Shown here: positions 6,569-12,800 of the stretch, piece by piece
Numbering within the stretch: the stretch's first letter is position 1
Layout: each line of letters begins with the position of its first letter
DNA from: RUG14223 sp051881075
Lineage (GTDB): Bacteria; Bacillota; Clostridia; Oscillospirales; Acutalibacteraceae
DNA length: 13,169 nucleotides
NCBI GenBank assembly: GCA_051881075.1
Contig: JBJEPE010000055.1
Span: 1-13,169 of the forward strand
Direction of reading: 5' to 3'
The notes under the pieces: model-generated
What the model saw: the letters and a program-made list of their open reading frames with translations, nothing else
Told to the model about the DNA's origin: nothing
Database searches by the model: none
Position numbers and translations under genes: made by a program

Positions 6569-8206
6569 ATGTACATTGTTAAAAATGCTTTAAAGTGTAT
6601 AGGCAGATCAAAGGGTAGAAATATCCTTATAGGTGTAATAGTGCTTGTTATAGCGGTTTCTTCCTGTATCGGATTATCTATTCGTCAAGCGGCTGAAAGC
6701 GCTAAAGAAGAAACATTAAGCACTATGACCGTTACGGCAAGTATTTCTTTTGACCGTACATCCATGATGTCGCAAATGTCAGGTGACTCAGGCAGTAGCG
6801 GCGGCAAGGGCTTTGACCGCACTCATTTTGCTGATATAATGGGGTCATCATCATCACTTTCACTTGAAGAATACCAAACTTATGCTGCAGCACAGTCAGT
6901 AAGTGACTTCTACTACAGCATGACGGCCTACGTCAATGGGTCAGACAGCTTTGAACCTGTCAGCACAGAAAGTGAAACCGAAGAAACAACCGAAGAAACA
7001 ACTGAGCAAGCTACCGAAGAATCAGACAAATCATCTTACGGCGGCGGTTTTGATAAACAGGACGTAACGGGCGGTAAAAGAGGAAATAAGATATTCGGCT
7101 CAAACAGCGATTTTATGGTTGTCGGATATAGCTCAGAGAGCGCAATGACCTCCTTTTTAGACGGTACTGCTATCATAAGCCAAGGCTCTGTTTTCGCAAT
7201 GGACTCAGCGAACTATGAATGTATAATTACCGAAGAATTAGCCGCATTTAACGGATTATCGGTCGGTGATTCGGTTCAGATAACAAACCCAAATAACGAA
7301 GAAGAGCTTTACACCTTACAGATAGTAGGTATTTACTCTGATTCATCGGCCAATGAGAGCAGTTTTTCAAAGTTCGGTTCAACGTCTACCGACCCGGCAA
7401 ACAGAATTTACATGAACTATGCAACGTTAAATGACATAACTGAAAAATCGGAAACGGCTGTTTCATCACTAGCCGACAGTAGTGAAGAAAGCACGGTTAC
7501 CGCTCTTTCCGGCACACTTTCGGGCACATATGTTTTTGCGAGCGTAGAAGATTACGAATTATTTGAGGAAGAAGTAAGGACTCTCGGACTTGATGACTCA
7601 TATATAGTATCTTCGTCTGACGTTACTGCCTTTGAGAACAGCATGGTACCTTTAGACACGTTAAGCACTATGGCAGGATATTTTCTTATAGTCATTTTGG
7701 TTATAGGTGCGGTTATTTTAGTTGTACTAAACATATTTAACATCAGAGAACGCAAGTACGAGATAGGCGTATTAACCGCTATAGGAATGAAAAAAGGCAA
7801 GGTTGCGTTGCAATTCTTAACTGAAATTTTCGTTGTAACTTTAATTTCAGTAATAATCGGCGCAAGCATAGGAGCAGTAAGCTCAGTGCCGGTAACTAAT
7901 GCCTTGCTTGAAAATCAAGTTGCATCTCAAAATTCGCAGACCGAGCAGGTAGAGCAGAATTTCGGCCGTGGAGGCATGAAGTCGGATAGCGGATACACAA
8001 TGAGTGACAAAGGAAATCTATTTACTGATATGTTTAACACAAGCAAAGAAAACTCATATGTCACTGAGGTAAGCTCAGCCATGAATTTGACCGTTGTACT
8101 GCAAATGATAGGTATAGGTATATTGCTTACGCTCATATCGGGTATGGTATCCATGTTGTTTGTAATGCGTTACGAGCCGCTGAAAATTTTGGCAAACAGA
8201 GATTAA
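6569..8206 (+). CDS. MacB/FtsX-type ABC transporter permease
   Basis: A 545-residue permease with the four-helix MacB layout: helix 1 at about 19-40, a large extracytoplasmic domain (about 41-365), then an FtsX domain with helix 2 at about 370-392, the cytosolic coupling segment RERKYEIGVLTAIGMKKGKV, helix 3 at about 415-438, and helix 4 at about 510-535. The external domain carries an acidic Thr/Glu repeat (about 134-152) and Gly/Lys-rich runs (GGKG near 80, GGGFDK and GGKRGNK near 160-170). The loop before helix 4 has FGRGGMK. Such transporters act on lipoproteins, peptides or envelope signals and do not form a classic solute channel. The substrate cannot be named. The gene lies 36 bases after the lipoprotein gene (ribosome site AGAAGGGA, 6553-6560) and 12 bases before its ATPase gene. 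Confidence 0.88.
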   Translation: MYIVKNALKCIGRSKGRNILIGVIVLVIAVSSCIGLSIRQAAESAKEETLSTMTVTASISFDRTSMMSQMSGDSGSSGGKGFDRTHFADIMGSSSSLSLEEYQTYAAAQSVSDFYYSMTAYVNGSDSFEPVSTESETEETTEETTEQATEESDKSSYGGGFDKQDVTGGKRGNKIFGSNSDFMVVGYSSESAMTSFLDGTAIISQGSVFAMDSANYECIITEELAAFNGLSVGDSVQITNPNNEEELYTLQIVGIYSDSSANESSFSKFGSTSTDPANRIYMNYATLNDITEKSETAVSSLADSSEESTVTALSGTLSGTYVFASVEDYELFEEEVRTLGLDDSYIVSSSDVTAFENSMVPLDTLSTMAGYFLIVILVIGAVILVVLNIFNIRERKYEIGVLTAIGMKKGKVALQFLTEIFVVTLISVIIGASIGAVSSVPVTNALLENQVASQNSQTEQVEQNFGRGGMKSDSGYTMSDKGNLFTDMFNTSKENSYVTEVSSAMNLTVVLQMIGIGILLTLISGMVSMLFVMRYEPLKILANRD

Positions 8207-8218
8207 GGGGGAGAAACA

Positions 8219-8875
8219 ATGTCACTATTATCATTAAATAATATCAGCTTTTCATACGGTCGCACACCTGTTTTGCGTGACCTTTCATATAACTTTGACG
8301 CAGGTAAAATATACTGCATTGCCGGCAAGTCCGGTGCAGGCAAAACCACGTTACTGTCGGTACTTTCCGGATTGGCTTCTCCTACGGGCGGCAGTATCTA
8401 TTATAACGGAGAAGATATAAAAGAAATTGATAAGTACAAATTCCGCAGTAAGTACATCGGCGTTATTTTCCAAAGCTATAACCTACTTACTAAGTTTACG
8501 GCAGTTGAAAATGTAATGCTGTCTATGGAGATAGCAGGCGTTAAGGGCGTAAATAAAAAAGAAAAAGCGCTTAAACTGCTTGAAAGTGTCGGCTTAGATG
8601 AAGAAGAAGCCAATCGCAGAGTGTTGAAGCTATCGGGCGGTCAGCAACAGCGTGTGGCTATAGCAAGGGCCCTCTCATATGATGCAAACGTTATCTTGGC
8701 AGATGAACCGACAGGAAACCTTGATACTGAAACACAAAACGAGATCATGGAGATATTCCGTGATTTGGCTGATCAAGGTAAATGCGTGATTTTAGTCAGC
8801 CATTCACCGGAGGTAGCCGCAATGTGCGACGAAAAATATGAGCTTAAACGCATACAAGGCTCAAAGAAAAGATAA
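8219..8875 (+). CDS. LolD/MacB-type ABC transporter ATPase
   Basis: A 218-residue nucleotide-binding subunit, complete for its class: Walker A GKSGAGKTT (36-44), Q-loop VIFQSYNLL, signature LSGGQQQR (from 138), Walker B VILADEP (Asp162, Glu163), the D-loop GNLD, and H-loop His195 in VSHSPE. The sequence is closest to the LolD/MacB/FtsE-like group that pairs with FtsX-domain permeases, in agreement with the preceding gene. It starts 12 bases after the permease stop with a strong AAGGGGGAG ribosome site (about 8205-8213). Two permease FtsX domains and two copies of this ATPase would form the transporter. It is the last gene of its operon. Confidence 0.95.
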   Translation: MSLLSLNNISFSYGRTPVLRDLSYNFDAGKIYCIAGKSGAGKTTLLSVLSGLASPTGGSIYYNGEDIKEIDKYKFRSKYIGVIFQSYNLLTKFTAVENVMLSMEIAGVKGVNKKEKALKLLESVGLDEEEANRRVLKLSGGQQQRVAIARALSYDANVILADEPTGNLDTETQNEIMEIFRDLADQGKCVILVSHSPEVAAMCDEKYELKRIQGSKKR

Positions 8876-8913
8876 TTGCTTATAAGAACCTCCCTATAAA
8901 TTACCCCCCTCAT

Positions 8914-8936
8914 TTGCGTGATATAACGTCACGCAA
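8914..8936 (+). other. Small hairpin before the operon terminator
   Basis: TTGCGTGA (8914-8921) pairs perfectly with TCACGCAA (8929-8936) around a 7-base loop. It is followed by AT-rich DNA but no T-run, so it is probably not a terminator alone. It may protect the 3' end of the transporter mRNA or stack on the next hairpin. Confidence 0.5.
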
Positions 8937-8984
8937 TAAATAAAGTGTAGATCCAAATCACTTGGATTTACACTTTTATTTATT
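8935..8984 (+). terminator. Strong, probably bidirectional terminator of the ABC operon
   Basis: AAAGTGTAGATCCAA (8942-8956) pairs with TTGGATTTACACTTT (8962-8976) through 15 pairs including one G.U. The flanking AATAAAT and ATTTATT extend the stem, with one bulged T. The A-rich left and T-rich right shoulders let it work on either strand. Confidence 0.88.
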
Positions 8985-9036
8985 ACATATAGTAAAATTT
9001 AGATATAAAACCACAAAATATTGTATATTTTGCACA

Positions 9037-9065
9037 TTGAATTTAGTGCCTATATATGGTAACAT
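9037..9065 (+). promoter_or_regulatory. Promoter of small RNA unit 0
   Basis: TTGAAT (9037-9042), a 17-base spacer ending TGG, then TAACAT (9060-9065). It aligns with the promoters of units 1 and 2 over about 45 bases but has diverged. The 17-base spacing and the extended -10 TG are kept. The predicted start is near 9072. Confidence 0.55.
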
Positions 9066-9071
9066 TATTTT

Positions 9072-9224
9072 GTTCAAGCAAGATTTATTATAAGGTCATT
9101 CAATTCAACTATATATTTTAATCACACTCCACATTAATCTCACCCTTTTCCCTATTATACAATTTTGTTTGATTATGTCGGAGTATGCTTTTTTGTGTGC
9201 GTGGCTTCGGTTACGCACTTTTTT
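9072..9224 (+). ncRNA. Structured small RNA, unit 0 (divergent member)
   Basis: Predicted transcript of about 150 bases. The closing stem TCAAGCAAGATT (9074-9085) pairs with AATTTTGTTTGA (9161-9172) in 12 continuous pairs, two of them G.U. The bases differ from units 1 and 2 but the pairing is kept. A weaker stem may continue inward between TATTATAAGG and CCCTATTATA. A pyrimidine-rich stretch (about 9122-9152) sits in the 3' half of the core. The 3' segment GTCGGAGTATGC and the UUCG terminator match the other units. No reading frame with a ribosome site is present. The family is not recognised. Confidence 0.6.
9197..9224 (+). terminator. UUCG-loop terminator of unit 0
   Basis: GTGCGTGGC (9197-9205), loop TTCG, GTTACGCAC (9210-9218): nine pairs with two G.U, closed as C(UUCG)G, followed by six T. 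Confidence 0.85.
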
Positions 9225-9276
9225 ATTTGAGTAAATATAAATAAAAAGCAAAGCTTCAACACAGCATACATTATGT

Positions 9277-9291
9277 TTTGCATATTGCAAA
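9277..9291 (+). promoter_or_regulatory. Palindrome over the -35 of unit 1 (possible operator)
   Basis: TTTGCA-TAT-TGCAAA is a perfect inverted repeat whose right half contains the -35 hexamer TTGCAA. It is identical at 9515-9529. In unit 0 only the left half survives (TTTGCA at 9029-9034). A protein bound here would block RNA polymerase; the regulator is unknown. Confidence 0.5.
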
Positions 9292-9313
9292 TTCATATTT
9301 AATGTGGTAAAAT
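9285..9313 (+). promoter_or_regulatory. Promoter of small RNA unit 1
   Basis: TTGCAA (9285-9290), exactly 17 bases, TAAAAT (9308-9313), with TGG directly before it (extended -10). The start is predicted at G9320, the first base of the closing stem. Confidence 0.82.
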
Positions 9314-9319
9314 TAATCT

Positions 9320-9483
9320 GCCAAACAAAAATAAATAGCAAGCAAAAAGTGGGTGTATTTTTATAGTTAAAAATGCATTCTCTGTTCTCACATTCATTTT
9401 TTGCTTTGTTGTGTAGAATATTTTTGTTTGGCGACAATCGGAGCGTGCGTTTTTTATGCGTGGCTTCGGTTGCGCACTTTTTT
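9320..9483 (+). ncRNA. Structured small RNA, unit 1
   Basis: Predicted transcript of about 164 bases. The closing stem GCCAAACAAAAATA (9320-9333) pairs perfectly with TATTTTTGTTTGGC (9419-9432). The second stem AGCAAAAAGTG (9341-9351) pairs with CATTTTTTGCT (9395-9405) with one G.U. The apical hairpin TGTATTTTT (9354-9362) pairs with AAAAATGCA (9369-9377) around ATAGTT. A pyrimidine-rich single strand TTCTCTGTTCTCACATTC follows (9378-9395). After the closing stem come GACAATCGGAG and the UUCG terminator. ATG frames in this stretch have no ribosome site. I do not recognise the family. The role is unknown; antisense action through the CU-rich strand is one possibility. Confidence 0.75.
9457..9483 (+). 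terminator. UUCG-loop terminator of unit 1
   Basis: TGCGTGGC (9457-9464), loop TTCG, GTTGCGCA (9469-9476): eight pairs with three G.U, then six T. Confidence 0.82.
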
Positions 9484-9514
9484 ATTTGAGTAAATATAAC
9501 AGCATACATTATGT

Positions 9515-9529
9515 TTTGCATATTGCAAA
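9515..9529 (+). promoter_or_regulatory. Palindrome over the -35 of unit 2 (possible operator)
   Basis: TTTGCA-TAT-TGCAAA, the same as at 9277-9291, with the right half inside the -35 hexamer. Confidence 0.5.
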
Positions 9530-9551
9530 TTCATATTTAATGTGGTAAAAT
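9523..9551 (+). promoter_or_regulatory. Promoter of small RNA unit 2
   Basis: TTGCAA (9523-9528), 17 bases, TAAAAT (9546-9551), extended -10 TGG. The start is predicted at G9558, the first base of the closing stem. Confidence 0.82.
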
Positions 9552-9557
9552 TAATCT

Positions 9558-9720
9558 GCCAAACAAAATTAATATTTTAAGGTTAGATGCAAATATTACA
9601 TAGGTAAAAGTGCATCTCTATTTCTGCATCCTTTTTTAACCTTAAGATGTTGATAATTTTGTTTGGCGACAATCGGAGTGTGCATTTTTCGGGTGCGTGG
9701 CTTCGGTTGCGCACTTTTTT
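9558..9720 (+). ncRNA. Structured small RNA, unit 2
   Basis: Predicted transcript of about 163 bases with the same plan as unit 1 but a different core. The closing stem GCCAAACAAAATTA (9558-9571) pairs with TAATTTTGTTTGGC (9654-9667). The second stem TTAAGGTTA (9577-9585) pairs with TAACCTTAA (9637-9645). GATGCA (9586-9591) can pair with either TGCATC at 9611-9616 or TGCATC at 9625-9630. The pyrimidine-rich segment TCTCTATTTCTGCATCC (9615-9631) lies where unit 1 has its own. After the stem come GACAATCGGAG and a UUCG terminator. The next gene begins 122 bases after the T-run, so this unit could also act as an upstream attenuator for that gene. Confidence 0.75.
9693..9720 (+). terminator. UUCG-loop terminator of unit 2
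   Basis: GTGCGTGGC (9693-9701), loop TTCG, GTTGCGCAC (9706-9714): nine pairs with three G.U, then six T. Confidence 0.85.
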
Positions 9721-9762
9721 ATTTAGGGGTGATTTTATGCTTATTGTGTTTTAGTTAAAAGA

Positions 9763-9790
9763 TTAACGGCAGGATGTTTGAATTTATATT
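9763..9790 (+). promoter_or_regulatory. Weak candidate promoter of the BspA-like gene
   Basis: TTAACG (9763-9768), a 16-base spacer and TATATT (9785-9790) would give a leader of about 46 bases. The -35 matches the consensus at only four positions. Transcription by read-through from small RNA unit 2 is the alternative. Confidence 0.35.
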
Positions 9791-9842
9791 AGGGGCTTAT
9801 AAAAACTTAAAACAACATATTAATTCAAAGGAGCAAAAAACT

Positions 9843-12800
9843 ATGAAACATCTTAAAAATACAAGAAGTATAAAAAAAGTAATTTCTTACATATTGGTCG
9901 TAATGCTTATTATCGGTGCAGTCCCGTCACAGGCACTTACGGCGTTTGCTGATAGTATTGTAAATACATCAGATAAATATTGGTACGGTGATTTTCAATA
10001 TAGACTTATCACGATAGCCACATCAACAGACGCAACACCAACGGACGCAACACCAACGGACGCAACACCGACGGACGCAACTCCTACAGACGCATCGCCA
10101 ACGGACGCATCACCAACAGACGCCACGCCCACGGACGCAACTCCTACGGACGCAACGTCAACAGATGCTACCTCAACGGACGCAACCGTAAGGTATGAAA
10201 CCTATGCTGAAATTATCGGTTACAGAGGCAGTGCCACCAACGTAATTATACCTAGTAGTATTAAGGGCTATCCGGTGAAAAGTATAGGTGATTGGGCGTT
10301 TAAATATTGCTATAGTGTAACAAGCATAAATATCCCAAATAGCGTAACAAGCATAGGTGATGATGCGTTTTATAATTGCGCAAGCTTAACAAGCATAAAT
10401 ATCCCGGACAGCGTAATAAGTATAGGTGATATGGCGTTTAGCTTTTGCACAAGTTTAAAAAGAATAATTATACCGGATAGCGTAAGGAGCATAGGATATA
10501 GAGCGTTTTATTATTGCAAAAATTTAACAAGTATAACTATAGGTAACAGCGTAACAAGTATAGGCAATCAGGCGTTTGAAATGTGCACAAGCTTAACAAG
10601 CATAAATATCCCGGACAGCGTAACAAGTATAAGTGATATGGCGTTTAGCTTTTGCACAAGCTTAACAAGCATAAATATCCCGGACAGCGTAACAAGTATA
10701 GGTGATATGGCGTTTAGCTTTTGCACAAGCTTAATAAGTATAAATATACTGGATAGTGTAACAATTATAGGAGAGGGTGCGTTTTGTTTCTGTGAAAGCT
10801 TAACAAGTATAACTATTCCTGATGGCATAAGAAGTATATGCGATGGTGCGTTTTATAATTGCACAAATTTAACAAGCATAAATATCCCTGACGGTGTAAC
10901 AAGTATAAGCGAAAATGCGTTTTATAATTGCAGAAGCTTAACAAGTATAACTATCCCAGACAGCGTAATAAGTATAGGCGAATATGCGTTTTATAATTGC
11001 ACAAGCTTAACAAGTGCAACTATAGGTAACAGCGTAACAAGTATAGACAACAATGTGTTTAAAGATTGCACAGCCTTAGTAAGTATAAATGTAGATAGTG
11101 ATAATGAATATTATACTAGCGTTGACGGAGTTTTATATACAAAGGATATGACAACATTAGTATGCTATCCGTGCGGTAGAAAAAACTCAGAGTATATCAT
11201 TTATGACAGCGTAACAAGTATATGCAATAGAGCGTTTTATAATTGCAGAAGCTTAACAAGTATAACTATCCCAGACAGCGTAACAAGTATATGCAATAGA
11301 GCGTTTTATAATTGCAGAAGCTTAACAAGTATAACTATCCCAGACAGCGTAACAAGTATAGGCGAATATGCGTTTTATAATTGCACAAGCTTAACAAGTG
11401 CAACTATAGGTAACAGTGTAACAAGTATAGGCAATAGTGCGTTTTCCGGTTGCACAAGCTTAACAAGTGCAACTATAGGTAACAGTGTAACAAGTATAGG
11501 CAATAGTGCGTTTTCCGGTTGCACAGGCTTAACAAATATAACTATAGGTAACAGCGTAACAAGTATAGGCAATGATGCGTTTTCAAATTGCACAAGCTTA
11601 ACAAGTATAAATGTAGATAGTAATAATGAATACTATACCAGCATAGACGGAATTTTATTTACAAAAGATAGGAAAATTTTAGTATGTTATCCTGCGAACA
11701 AAAAAGATATAAGTTATATTATACCATACAGCGTAACAAGTATAGGCAGTGATGCGTTTAAAGATTGCACAAGCTTAACAAGTGTAACTATAGGTAACAG
11801 CGTAAGAAGTATAGGCAGTGATGCGTTTAAAGATTGCACAAGCTTAACAAGTGTAACTATAGGTAACAGCGTAACAAGTATAGGCGATTGGGCGTTTAGA
11901 AGTTGCACAAGCTTAACGAGCATAAATATACCTGACAGCGTAAGAAGTATAGGCAGTGATGCGTTTAAAGATTGCACAAGCTTAACAAGTGTAACTATAG
12001 GTAACAGCGTAACAAGTATAGGCTATGGTGCGTTTTCAGGTTGCACAAGCTTAATAAGCATAACTATCCCAGAAAGCGTAAAAAGTATAGGTAGTTATGC
12101 GTTTGATTATTGCACAAGCTTAACAAGCATAAATATTCCTGCTAGAGTAACAAGTATAAGCAATGGGGTGTTTTATAATTGCACAAGCTTAGTAGGTATA
12201 GAAATACCTGACAGTGTAACCGATATAGGATATAATGCTTTTTCTAATTGCACGAGTTTAACAAGTATAACTATTCCAGACAGCGTAAGAAGTATAGGCT
12301 ATGGGGCGTTTGCCGGTTGTACAAGATTAACAGATATAAATGTAGATAGTAATAATGAATCCTATACAAGTATAAATGGAGTTTTATTTACAAAGAATAT
12401 GAAAACCCTAGTAAGCTATCCGTGTGGCAAAGAAAGCTTAGAGTACATAATTCCAGACAGCGCAACAAGTGTAGGCGATGGGGCGTTTTACGGTTGCACA
12501 AGCTTAACAAAAATAAATATACCGGATAGTGTAACAAGTATAGGCAGTGATGCGTTTAAAGATTGCACAAGCTTAACAGGCATAACCATACCAGATAGTG
12601 TAACAAATATAGACGAGGATACGTTTTCTAATTGCACAAGCTTAACAAGTGTAACTATACCAGACAGCGTAACAAATATATACCCTGGTGCGTTTTTAAA
12701 TTGCAGAAGCTTAACAAGTATAATTATACCGGATAGTGTAACAGATATAGAAGTTATGGTATTTTATAATTGCACAAACCTTACAATATACGGTAACGCA

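Larger units (their letters stand above)
9261..9330 (+). repeat. 70-base direct repeat, copy 1 (promoter block of unit 1)
   Basis: Identical, base for base, to 9499-9568. The repeat covers the region upstream of the promoter, the promoter itself and the first strand of the RNA closing stem, and ends where the two RNA cores diverge. Just upstream, a 21-base insertion (about 9240-9260) separates it from the unit 0 terminator tail and is absent between units 1 and 2. Confidence 0.97.
9499..9568 (+). repeat. 70-base direct repeat, copy 2 (promoter block of unit 2)
   Basis: Identical to 9261-9330. The preceding terminator tail of unit 1 also matches that of unit 0 (ACTTTTTTATTTGAGTAAAT), so terminator plus promoter act as one conserved joint between cassettes. 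Confidence 0.97.

Noticed and set aside
9373..9489. 38-codon frame in unit 1 (starting MHSLFSHSFF), and similar short frames at 9175-9234 and 9647-9754
   Set aside because: None has a ribosome site, they run through the terminator hairpin, and the starts and frames are not kept between units. A type I toxin peptide was considered but is not supported.
9105..9521. 138-codon open frame on the minus strand across the RNA array
   Set aside because: It has no ribosome site, starts inside the repeated promoter block, and its apparent internal repeats simply follow the DNA repeats. The plus-strand promoters, stems and terminators explain the region better.
9072..9720. The small RNAs as 6S RNA, tracrRNA, or retron msr/msd
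   Set aside because: A closing stem at the start site resembles 6S and retron RNAs, but I see no single large central bubble as in 6S. No reverse transcriptase or cas gene is near, and three tandem copies would be unusual for 6S.
9737..9754. Five-codon frame MLIVF after AGGGG, upstream of the BspA-like gene
   Set aside because: The ribosome site spacing is good, but there are too few codons and no attenuator-type hairpin after it; chance is likely.
10568..11977. Open frames on the minus strand within the LRR array (around 10568-10828, 11375-11593, 11714-11977)
   Set aside because: They are antisense readings of the 69-base period, with repeated LVKLVQ peptides and no start signals.
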